Positions 15,262 through 22,021 of a stretch of 23,974 nucleotides of DNA are shown here, piece by piece; position 1 is the stretch's first letter, and each line of letters opens with the position of its first letter. Under the pieces are notes generated by a model. It worked only from the letters and a program-made list of their open reading frames with translations. It was not told the origin of the DNA and did not search any database. Location: the NCBI GenBank assembly GCA_937967705.1, contig CALCJG010000410.1, positions 1 through 23,974 of the forward strand, written 5' to 3'. Source of the stretch: an uncultured Spirochaetia bacterium. Its GTDB lineage: Bacteria; Spirochaetota; UBA4802; JAGODF01. The position numbers and the translations under genes are program-made.

Positions 15262-16236
15262 TCAAGAAAAATATTCGTCTTTTCCGATGATCTTTTTTTC
15301 GTAATCAATACCATGGCGTGTCATACGCTTTGCCAGGGCTGAACGGGATATGCCCAGTTCTTCGGAAACCTTTTTTAGATTGGATTCATTTTCCTTAATG
15401 GAATCCACAATGACAAGCCTTTCCACTGTGTCAAGAATTTCCTGAAGCGGTCTTCCCTTAAAGGAACTGAGTGGGAGAGGGAGAGGCGCACTTTCATTCG
15501 ACTCGCGGTCGCAGTAAATAAGATAACCGATAGTTTTTTCCTGACCCTTCATGGGGACTTTTTCATACAAAAAATTCATTTCCTTATTGTGAAAGATCAG
15601 GTCCTCCGGTTTCCCCTGCCGGTAGATGAGATCGTTTTTATCCGGATCGGACAGAGATGCTTCGACAAGGTGTGTATCGACATCGCTGTTCATTCTGCTG
15701 TTGTACAGCTCTTCGAAGTGGCTGTTGTAGAAAATGGTTTTGCCTGTTTCATTAATGGCATAAAGGGCTCTGGGGATGTGTTCCAGGATGAGATAGATCA
15801 TCCACTCCATGATCTGCTCTTCCTTCTGTTTCTCCTGTTCCTTTTGGCTGTTTTTCTGAGGTTGATGATGTTCTGACGCTTCCAGCAGCTCGATACGGGA
15901 CCATTTGCCCTGAACAGCTCCAAACAGATTGATCACGACGAATTCCCGTGTATTGGCCACATAGGGCAGAAGGTCGTCCAGTGTCATCTTTCGAGAGAGC
16001 TTATTGATGAACTGATCAGTTTTCTGTCTGTTGACCCTTTCAATGTCGCTCAGTTCGGCGATGACATCCTCTTTTTTCAGTATACCGAAGAGGATGCCCC
16101 GTTTGGAAACAACGGGCACAATGGGAAGGTTTTCCACGAAGAAGATACGCATGATATCCTCCGGCTTGACATTTTCCGGATCATAGGGGTTCTCATCGAA
16201 CTCCCTCAGGTTATCTTTACGTTCCTCTTCTTTCAT
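15262..16236 (-). CDS. Regulator with CBS-pair, PAS and Fis-type helix-turn-helix domains, no AAA+ domain
   Basis: A 324-residue probable transcription regulator. Residues about 25-120 resemble a CBS pair (EDIMRIFFVENLPIVPVVSKRG then GILKKEDVIAEL), which often bind adenosyl ligands. Residues 121-142 are a Gln/Glu/Lys-rich linker. Residues about 143-243 form a PAS-like sensor (HIPRALYAINETGKTIFYNS). The C-terminus (about 265-310) is a Fis/NtrC-type HTH, NLKKVSEELGISRSALAKRM. Such HTHs usually follow a sigma-54-activating AAA+ ATPase, which is missing here, so it may act as a repressor or a classical activator. The ATG at 16236 lies seven bases after the dapB stop and is preferred; a TTG at 16263 overlapping dapB is possible. 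Both have poor ribosome sites, suggesting coupling to dapB translation. Confidence 0.75.
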   Translation of the reverse strand: MKEEERKDNLREFDENPYDPENVKPEDIMRIFFVENLPIVPVVSKRGILFGILKKEDVIAELSDIERVNRQKTDQFINKLSRKMTLDDLLPYVANTREFVVINLFGAVQGKWSRIELLEASEHHQPQKNSQKEQEKQKEEQIMEWMIYLILEHIPRALYAINETGKTIFYNSHFEELYNSRMNSDVDTHLVEASLSDPDKNDLIYRQGKPEDLIFHNKEMNFLYEKVPMKGQEKTIGYLIYCDRESNESAPLPLPLSSFKGRPLQEILDTVERLVIVDSIKENESNLKKVSEELGISRSALAKRMTRHGIDYEKKIIGKDEYFS

Positions 16237-16243
16237 GAGGTTA

Positions 16244-17038
16244 TTATAATCCCAGGACGTCAAACATGGTATACAGCCCCGGCTGTTTTCCCTGTAAGAA
16301 TTCTGCGGCCAAAACGGCCCCGCGGGCCAGGTTATCCCTGTTCAGGGCGCGATGTGTCAGCTCAATCCGTTCCCCCATGCCGACAAAGAAGACCGTATGC
16401 TCTCCGACAATATCTCCCCCCCGCATAACCATAACACCGATTTCATCCCCCGGCCTTTCCCCGAGAATGCCCGTACGGTCGGCTCTTTCCGGGGCCGATT
16501 TCAGGCGGGGGACATTATCCTTGATGATTTCCAGCAGCTTTTTAGCTGTTCCCGAGGGGGCGTCTTTCTTGAATTTATGATGGGCCTCGAAAACCTCGAT
16601 ATCATATCCGTCCTGCAGCAGGGAGGAAGCCATCTCGGTGAGCTTGAAAAGGAGGTTGACCCCCACGGACATATTGGGGGAAAAAACGATAGGGATGACA
16701 GATGACGCCTCCTCAATCTGTTTTTTCTCCCGGTCACTGAAACCGGTTGTCCCGATTACAAGGGCTTTACCCGCATTTCTGGCGGCATTAAGGAGGGAGA
16801 GACTGGCTCCGGGGGAGGAAAAGTCGATTACGGTATCGGTTCCAGACAGGGATTGGGGGTTTATGAGGCTGATGACTGTAGGGATGTCATCCCGGTGAAC
16901 GAATTGTCCCGCCTTCTTGCCGATGTATCCGGAGGATTCAGCGTCAAAGGCCGCTGTCAGATCATGTCCCTTTTCCAGAAGCAGTCTGAAGATGGCCTGC
17001 CCCATGCGTCCTGATATGCCACAGATTCCTGCCTTCAT
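16244..17038 (-). CDS. dapB: 4-hydroxy-tetrahydrodipicolinate reductase
   Basis: A 264-residue enzyme that reduces 4-hydroxy-tetrahydrodipicolinate with NAD(P)H in the diaminopimelate/lysine pathway. The Rossmann loop GICGISGRMGQ is at 4-14. The catalytic and substrate-binding motif EAHHKFKKDAPSGTA follows at about 153-167, with the paired histidines and the lysine. The C-terminal QGKQPGLYTMFDVLGL is typical of the family. The ATG overlaps the dapA stop codon in an ATGA, so translation is coupled. Length matches the family. Confidence 0.97.
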   Translation of the reverse strand: MKAGICGISGRMGQAIFRLLLEKGHDLTAAFDAESSGYIGKKAGQFVHRDDIPTVISLINPQSLSGTDTVIDFSSPGASLSLLNAARNAGKALVIGTTGFSDREKKQIEEASSVIPIVFSPNMSVGVNLLFKLTEMASSLLQDGYDIEVFEAHHKFKKDAPSGTAKKLLEIIKDNVPRLKSAPERADRTGILGERPGDEIGVMVMRGGDIVGEHTVFFVGMGERIELTHRALNRDNLARGAVLAAEFLQGKQPGLYTMFDVLGL

Positions 17039-17916
17039 TTCAATTTAACCCCGTATTCTGTAAGGGCCCTTTTCAGGGGGTCCCGGTTTTCCGCGCCAAG
17101 GGGTACGAGCGGGAGACGCATCTCGTCGGAACAGTACCCCACCATGGCCATCGCCGCTTTTACGGGGATGGGATTGGTCTCCACGAACATGGCCCGGCAG
17201 AGGGGCAGGAGACGGTAAAAGAGTGATCTGGACTCCCTGATGTTCCCCTCATTGAAGAGGGTAATGACCCGTTTTACGTCCGCGGGGAGGATGTTGGAAA
17301 GCACTGATATCACCCCCTTGCCCCCTATGGACAGAACCGGCAGCAGGAGGTTGTCGTCCCCTGAGAGAAGAGTCAGCCGTTCTCCGCACAGCTCGATGAC
17401 GCGCATCATCTGGGATATGTCCCCCGTGGCCTCCTTAATGGCCTTGACCCTCTCGGTGCGATTCAGGAGCTCTTGTATGCTCTCGGGTAAAAAATTGATC
17501 CCGGTCCTCCCGGGGATGTTGTAGAGAATGACCGGTACCGAAACGGAATTGGCGATCTTCTCGAAATGAGCAATTAGTCCGCGCTGGGTGGGCTTGTTGT
17601 AATAGGGATTCACCAGGAGCAGACCGTCCACGCCGTTTTCCTCGGCCGAACGGGAGAGGCAGACGGCTTCTTCGGTGGAGTTGGAGCCGGTCCCCGCTAT
17701 CACCTTTACCCGTCCCTTTACGAGACCCACAACCCTTTTTATGAAATCCTTATGTTCCTCAAATGAGACAGTGGGGGATTCCCCTGTAGTGCCCATAGGC
17801 ACGATTCCGTCGACACCCCCTGCGATCTGGTCCTCCACGATGGCTTCCAGGGCGTTGAAGTCGATCTTTCCGTTTTGAAAGGGGGTTATTAATGCTGTGT
17901 ATAAACCTTCAAACAT
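17035..17916 (-). CDS. dapA: 4-hydroxy-tetrahydrodipicolinate synthase
   Basis: A 293-residue aldolase that condenses pyruvate with aspartate semialdehyde, the first committed step to diaminopimelate and lysine. It is a TIM-barrel lyase: GTTGESPTVSFEEH near 43-56 holds the two threonines of the active site, YNIPGRTGIN near 133-142 holds the catalytic tyrosine, and the Schiff-base lysine is in VKAIKEATGDI near 159-169. The ATG at 17916 follows AAAGG and gives the standard MFEGLYTALITPF start; an earlier in-frame start would overlap the lipoprotein gene. It starts 13 bases after the lipoprotein stop and overlaps dapB by four bases. Confidence 0.97.
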   Translation of the reverse strand: MFEGLYTALITPFQNGKIDFNALEAIVEDQIAGGVDGIVPMGTTGESPTVSFEEHKDFIKRVVGLVKGRVKVIAGTGSNSTEEAVCLSRSAEENGVDGLLLVNPYYNKPTQRGLIAHFEKIANSVSVPVILYNIPGRTGINFLPESIQELLNRTERVKAIKEATGDISQMMRVIELCGERLTLLSGDDNLLLPVLSIGGKGVISVLSNILPADVKRVITLFNEGNIRESRSLFYRLLPLCRAMFVETNPIPVKAAMAMVGYCSDEMRLPLVPLGAENRDPLKRALTEYGVKLK

Positions 17917-17929
17917 AAATATACCTTTT

Positions 17930-18451
17930 TCATTCCTCAGTTTCTTTATAGGGTTTGATGATGCTGTAGAATTTTTCCTCAAAAGTTTTTTTATTGTAGA
18001 CCTTGCCCTGAAAATCCTCGTTGAAAAGATACAGCAGCAGAATTCTTCTGGATTTCAGGAAGACCTTCTCATTGTAGGCCTTGTCATTCAGCAGGGCCCG
18101 GAGTTTTTCCTGCTCGTCCTTTTCAGCTTTTTTCCGGCGATGTTTCCGCTTTTTCTTGGATTTGGCCTTTATGGGTTCCGGGGGCTCCTCGGGGGTTTTT
18201 AAGACTACAGGATATCCGTAAACCTTGATGTATTCATCCCCCGTTTTAATCAGAATCCGTATGCGCTCGTTTTTATGGAGCGTATAATCATCCTGAGTGA
18301 TATCCTTCTGCAGAACGTAGAGAGGCTTTTCGTATGCATGCAGGGATTCGGCCTGATCCTCCCGCAGGAAGGTGGTGCAGGACGATAGGATGCCGATAAG
18401 GCACAAAAGCGATAAGGAAGCCCTGAAATGGGGCCTGATGAGCCGGTTCAT
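17930..18451 (-). CDS. Lipoprotein of unknown function
   Basis: A 173-residue predicted lipoprotein. A basic start and hydrophobic LSLLCLIGI lead to the lipobox ILSSC, with the lipid-bearing cysteine at residue 25. The mature part contains DDYTLHKNERIRILIKTGDEYIKVYGYPVV arranged as beta strands, then a proline-rich spot (PEEPPEP), a very basic stretch of about 15 residues near 95-109 (KSKKKRKHRRKK), and a helical C-terminus. I do not recognise the family. The ATG at 18451 is chosen because AGGGG precedes it and a proper signal peptide results. It lies 13 bases before dapA and so is probably first gene of a lipoprotein-dapA-dapB unit, though it has no obvious link to lysine synthesis. The basic patch might bind cell wall or nucleic acid; that is speculation. 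Confidence 0.8.
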   Translation of the reverse strand: MNRLIRPHFRASLSLLCLIGILSSCTTFLREDQAESLHAYEKPLYVLQKDITQDDYTLHKNERIRILIKTGDEYIKVYGYPVVLKTPEEPPEPIKAKSKKKRKHRRKKAEKDEQEKLRALLNDKAYNEKVFLKSRRILLLYLFNEDFQGKVYNKKTFEEKFYSIIKPYKETEE

Positions 18452-18481
18452 ATGTTTTCCCCTGAGGTGCTTGGCGGGCAT

Positions 18482-18545
18482 GCCCAGCGCGCATGTTGGG
18501 CAGTATGCCGGATGTTTACTTATCCCAGCATCCGGCAGATGTCAA
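18482..18545 (-). promoter_or_regulatory. Structured leader and possible promoter upstream of the lipoprotein-dapAB unit
   Basis: A nine-base perfect inverted repeat TGCCGGATG/CATCCGGCA (18506-18514 with 18529-18537, 14-base loop) is followed on the minus strand by a second small stem GCCCA/TGGGC (18482-18486 with 18497-18501) and then by the AGGGG ribosome site. A perfect TTGACA (18545-18540) lies just before the first stem, but the -10 region is poor. It could be a leader structure, a terminator for the upstream operon without a T-run, or an operator. Confidence 0.4.
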
Positions 18546-18549
18546 GAAA

Positions 18550-19734
18550 TTATTTGCGCTGCCGGGAGGGGAGGCGAATATCGCCGGGCTTTTTCAGGGG
18601 AAGCTTGACTGTCCGCTCTTCGGGATGCAGGGAAAAGACGTCATGGGGGCATTGAATAACGCATTGACCGCAACCGATGCAGGTCCTGTCGTTCAGGGTC
18701 ACGGTCTTGTCCTTGAGGTCAATGGCAGCCACGGGACAGAATTTAACGCAGAGTCCGCAACCTCGGCATTTATCACCCATCTGGATATTGGCGGTGTAAT
18801 AGCATTTCAGGTTTAATCCCGTGATGCCCTGGTTGTAGCAGCGGAGGACCTCGCAGCAGTCCCAGCAGCAGTTGCAGATGGCGATTTCAGGTTCATCGAT
18901 GCTCTGGCGGTCATGAAATACTTGATGGACCACACCCTTCTTCTGCAGACGGGATATCAGGCTGAAGGCCTCCTCCCGGCTGATGGGACGTGCCATGCCG
19001 TATTTGATCGCGTGCTGGGTAAACTTTCCGATCACAAGGCAGGATTCCATCGGCAGATCGAAGTGGCACTTTTCCCCGTTCATGCTGTGGCTGAGCCGGC
19101 AGAAGCAGTGGCCCACCGCTATGTTGTCATCGGACCCGAAGCGGTCGATGAGTTCATTGACGGTGTGGGTATAATAGATGGAGATGTCCGGTCGGTTCAC
19201 TTCCTCCCCGATGTCTATGGTTTTTCGGTTTCCGGAATCCCTGAGGGGCTCTCCGATGGCGACAATATGCTTGTTGGGACGGGAAAAGCGCATCTGAAGA
19301 TTGCGGATATTGCGCACGGGGAAGACGTTGAACTTCCGGTATTCCTGGAACAGTTCCTTGAGAAGACGGGAAAATTCCCTTTTTTCGGGCGTATCCTCGC
19401 CGTTTAAGAGGTATATCTCGAACCATCCGAAGAGGATGGAGCCCATCTGATAGATGTCATCTCCGTCCTCACCCTTCGAGGACCAGAGGATTCCCTTCCT
19501 GATCAGGCTTCGGAAAAGCCGATCGAAGTCGGCCTCCGTAAGTCTTACCTTATCTTCAAGGGCCCGCCGGTTATAGGAATCCGTTCCCATATTGAGCAGG
19601 AAGGTCGTTTCCTCCTCGGTGATGACGAGATCGAAAATCTCCAGGACCTTGTCCAGGATGTAGAGGGGGGAAGCGGACTGTTTGTTCATCATCCGCGCAA
19701 GCTGCTGCAGCCTCTTTTTTTTTGCACTGTTCAT
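18550..19734 (-). CDS. Cysteine-rich 4Fe-4S ferredoxin-domain protein
   Basis: A 394-residue probable redox protein. The N-terminal ~130 residues look like a winged-helix or helical domain (LTEADFDRLFRSLIRKGILWSS). The middle has two unusual cysteine clusters: GHCFCRLSH...KCHFDLPMESC at about 208-231 and CNCCWDCCEVLRC at about 286-298. The C-terminus carries two classical 4Fe-4S motifs, CRGCGLCVKFCP at about 322-333 and CIGCGQCVIQCP at about 351-362. It has no signal peptide or membrane segment, so it is cytosolic. Similar arrangements occur in anaerobes, often near acyl-CoA or aromatic degradation genes; the exact role is not known to me. It starts 12 bases after the thioesterase stop and is the last gene of a three-gene unit. 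Confidence 0.82.
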   Translation of the reverse strand: MNSAKKKRLQQLARMMNKQSASPLYILDKVLEIFDLVITEEETTFLLNMGTDSYNRRALEDKVRLTEADFDRLFRSLIRKGILWSSKGEDGDDIYQMGSILFGWFEIYLLNGEDTPEKREFSRLLKELFQEYRKFNVFPVRNIRNLQMRFSRPNKHIVAIGEPLRDSGNRKTIDIGEEVNRPDISIYYTHTVNELIDRFGSDDNIAVGHCFCRLSHSMNGEKCHFDLPMESCLVIGKFTQHAIKYGMARPISREEAFSLISRLQKKGVVHQVFHDRQSIDEPEIAICNCCWDCCEVLRCYNQGITGLNLKCYYTANIQMGDKCRGCGLCVKFCPVAAIDLKDKTVTLNDRTCIGCGQCVIQCPHDVFSLHPEERTVKLPLKKPGDIRLPSRQRK

Positions 19735-19746
19735 TGGGGGCCTGTG

Positions 19747-20166
19747 TTATTTATGGTAGGCTACTCCCTCGCAGGAGGCGATGAGCCGGTCTTCATTGCC
19801 CCGGACCTCAATGCGCCATACGCTGATTTTACGGGCCGTATTGATGGGAGTGGCTTCGGCAAATATCTTTTCTCCGTCCAGGGCCCCGGCAATGTAGTTG
19901 ATGTTGAAGTTGAGGGCAAGGGCCATTGTCCCCAGGGAATTACAGGCCACGGCAAATGCCTGGTCCGCCACGGCATGGACCGCAACCCCGTGAGCCCTTT
20001 CCGCGGCGTTGAGATAATGGGGCTGAATGGTCAGGGAACATCGAGCGTATCCCTCCCGGGCCTCCTCCACCACTACTCCCAGGAAGGTAGCCATAGGGTC
20101 TTTCCCCACGACTTCGGTGGCATAGCGTACGGGATCTATGATGGAATCCTCGTTTTTCTTCTCCAT
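19747..20166 (-). CDS. Hotdog-fold thioesterase (PaaI family)
   Basis: A 139-residue single hotdog domain. The active-site region LNAAERAHGVAVHAVADQAFAVA has the family's HG and the later aspartate on the central helix, and the C-terminus forms the usual strands (KIFAEATPINTARKISVWRIEV). PaaI-type enzymes hydrolyse aryl- or acyl-CoA thioesters. The usual N..G.HGG pattern is altered here to AERAHGVAVH, with glutamate and arginine in place of the common glycines, so substrate preference may differ. The ATG at 20166 follows AGAGGT within the end of the preceding gene (15-base gap). Co-transcription with the Fe-S protein and the double Lrp-domain protein is likely. Confidence 0.85.
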   Translation of the reverse strand: MEKKNEDSIIDPVRYATEVVGKDPMATFLGVVVEEAREGYARCSLTIQPHYLNAAERAHGVAVHAVADQAFAVACNSLGTMALALNFNINYIAGALDGEKIFAEATPINTARKISVWRIEVRGNEDRLIASCEGVAYHK

Positions 20167-20181
20167 GGCTTGCAGTGACCT

Positions 20182-20796
20182 CTATAACGTATACATTTCC
20201 CTGATGTCTTTTTCGGGGAGCGTCAGGTTCCCGCTCTCGTCCAGGATCTGATTCCGGTATTTGATGACAGAGATGATCTCCTGAGTTTCCAGATGCTGTA
20301 TGGAGGGCAGATCCTTCATCTTCCTGAGCAGGGATTTGTAGCTGCTGTAATCGTCCGTAATCACCTCGGCGATGTAGGAACACTCGCCCTGAACGTGCAG
20401 AATGGATTGCACGATCGGGTCACTGTTAAGGACGGCGATCAGATCCTCGTCGTGATGGGGATTCTCGATTTTCACGAAAAAATGGAACTTGTCCACAAGA
20501 TTCCTGTAATCCTGCAGGCTGAAGTCTTCCTTCTTCTTGTGAACCTCGATGATTTTCTGCGTTTCTATGGACTGTACGGCGGGGACGCCCGATGCCAGTT
20601 TCACGGATTTAATACGGGTGATCCATTCTTCCACCTGCTCCTTGTTGTCGAAATTGGCATCGATCAGATAGCTTCTCTTGCCCATGATATGGAAGAGGGA
20701 GATAACATTCGTATTGCTCTTAAGGATACCCATGAGGTCTGTGTTGTCACCCCAGTTCTGTATAAAGACTAGGGCATGTATGATGTCGTTTGCCAT
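20182..20796 (-). CDS. Protein with two tandem Lrp/AsnC ligand-binding (RAM-type) domains and no DNA-binding domain
   Basis: A 204-residue protein built from two similar alpha-beta units. The first (about 1-85) begins DIIHALVFIQNWGDNTDLMGILKSN and ends QSIETQKIIEVHK. The second (about 95-185) begins YRNLVDKFHFFVKI and ends QHLETQEIISVIK. Both repeat the scheme of Lrp/AsnC effector domains: strand, helix, VxSxxHxxG then xYxxxA/V, helix, and a final strand. The N-terminal helix-turn-helix of Lrp is absent, so it is probably a small-molecule sensor or adaptor rather than a DNA-binding regulator. The ATG at 20796 follows GAGGAA; the longer open frame would start inside the promoter. It leads the operon with the thioesterase and Fe-S protein. 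Confidence 0.78.
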   Translation of the reverse strand: MANDIIHALVFIQNWGDNTDLMGILKSNTNVISLFHIMGKRSYLIDANFDNKEQVEEWITRIKSVKLASGVPAVQSIETQKIIEVHKKKEDFSLQDYRNLVDKFHFFVKIENPHHDEDLIAVLNSDPIVQSILHVQGECSYIAEVITDDYSSYKSLLRKMKDLPSIQHLETQEIISVIKYRNQILDESGNLTLPEKDIREMYTL

Positions 20797-20836
20797 GATT
20801 TCCTCGAAAAAAGTGGTGTTAACGGGACAAAGGGAA

Positions 20837-20865
20837 TGTATAGAATGCGTTGGGTTAATTTTCAA
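20837..20865 (-). promoter_or_regulatory. Sigma-70 promoter of the Lrp-domain/thioesterase/Fe-S operon
   Basis: On the minus strand TTGAAA (20865-20860) and TATACA (20842-20837) are spaced by exactly 17 bases. The start would be near 20830, giving a leader of about 34 bases with GAGGAA just before the ATG at 20796. Confidence 0.6.
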
Positions 20866-20923
20866 GTAAAATTATCCCTTCTTAAAGAAAATGACCGGTG
20901 TCTGAAAAGAAAGGATATTTTGA

Positions 20924-20951
20924 TAAGATACCCTGCGGGAGTAACCGATAA
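20924..20951 (+). promoter_or_regulatory. Possible sigma-28 (flagellar) promoter upstream of the fliM unit
   Basis: ACCGATAA (20944-20951) matches seven of eight bases of the sigma-28 -10 box GCCGATAA. TAAG (20924-20927) matches three of four of the TAAA core, with a 16-base spacer against the usual 15. Transcription would start near 20960, some 80 bases before the ATG at 21041. Confidence 0.4.
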
Positions 20952-21040
20952 TAAGGTAATGAAAGGCTTCCCCGAATCGGACATTTTACCGAACAGACCG
21001 GGAATGCGTAGATTCTCATGACAGGATGTGACAGCAAAAC

Positions 21041-22021
21041 ATGAAGACCAGACTGAGATATTCTCTCGCGGCACTACTGATCCTGGCTTTCTCCCTCTCC
21101 CTGAGGGCGCAGGATGAACCGAAGAGCTATGGTTTCAAGCTCTATATTTCAACCGACCGTTTCTGTTTCCAGGAGGATGAACCGGTCTTCCTCAATCTGT
21201 GTGTCCGGAATAATCCCTACGAGAAGGAGTCTTTCAGGGTGTATGACGGGGAATATCTCACTTTTCAGCCTGTGGTCTACGAGAGCCGCGGTACGGAGGC
21301 TGAAACCCTGGTGCCCTACCGTTTGAGAAACCAGGATGTAAGAAGTGTTATCAAGGGGGTGATGGCCCGCACCATTGAACTGGCTCCGGACGAGACGATC
21401 AGCCGGAAGGTGGATCTGCGCAAGCTCTATCGCCTTGAGGTGGGACGGGAGTACCGGGTAAAGGGTTTTTTCTTTCCCGATCTGGAAAACAGCGTGGCGG
21501 TACCCAGTCAAAACGTGATCAAGTTTAAGATCGTTCGTTCCCAGCACTATGTTCCCGTCAGTCCCTTCAGCTACGGGGGGGAGCGGGTCAAGCGTCGCAG
21601 CGGGATCGTGAAACCCCGGGAGGGGATCACACCCCGGGAGACGGTTATGCTGTTCCTCACTGCGGAGAAGGAGAAGGACTGGGATAATTATGAAAAATAC
21701 ATTATAAGGGAAAGCTATATCGGGGCCTATTCTGATTATGTGGATCTCTACAACAGGGCCGATGATGTGGAAAAGTTGAAAATACTGGATGATTTTATTA
21801 AATTTCTTAGAAGGGACAGACCGGATTATATTGTTGACTTCAAGGTGTTGCGAGAGAGTATACTGACTGACAGGAATACAGCCTATGTTCGTGCTGTTGT
21901 GAAACGATACGGGCCCCGCTATTCCTTCCGCTATGAATATAAATATACGCTGGAAAAGCATGGGGAGAACTGGAAGATAACCGATGTTGATGCCATTGTT
22001 GCCAAGGGTGGAAAGCCATGA
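21041..22021 (+). CDS. Exported protein of unknown function, translationally coupled to fliM
   Basis: A 326-residue protein. The signal peptide is clear: MKTRLRY, hydrophobic SLAALLILAFSLSL, then RAQ with cleavage after Ala23. The N-terminal half of the mature protein (about 30-165) looks like beta-sandwich (CFQEDEPVFLNLCVRNNP, RTIELAPDETISRKVDL, YRVKGFFFPDLENSV). The C-terminal part (about 195-322) begins GITPRETVMLFLTAEKEKDWDNYEKYI and ends YKYTLEKHGENWKITDVD, a pattern like NTF2/DUF4878-type domains. Its stop codon overlaps the fliM start (ATGA), so the two are translated together. That association suggests a role at or near the flagellar motor or envelope, but nothing in the sequence proves it. 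The ATG at 21041 has an AGGA about 14 bases upstream. Confidence 0.78.
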   Translation: MKTRLRYSLAALLILAFSLSLRAQDEPKSYGFKLYISTDRFCFQEDEPVFLNLCVRNNPYEKESFRVYDGEYLTFQPVVYESRGTEAETLVPYRLRNQDVRSVIKGVMARTIELAPDETISRKVDLRKLYRLEVGREYRVKGFFFPDLENSVAVPSQNVIKFKIVRSQHYVPVSPFSYGGERVKRRSGIVKPREGITPRETVMLFLTAEKEKDWDNYEKYIIRESYIGAYSDYVDLYNRADDVEKLKILDDFIKFLRRDRPDYIVDFKVLRESILTDRNTAYVRAVVKRYGPRYSFRYEYKYTLEKHGENWKITDVDAIVAKGGKP

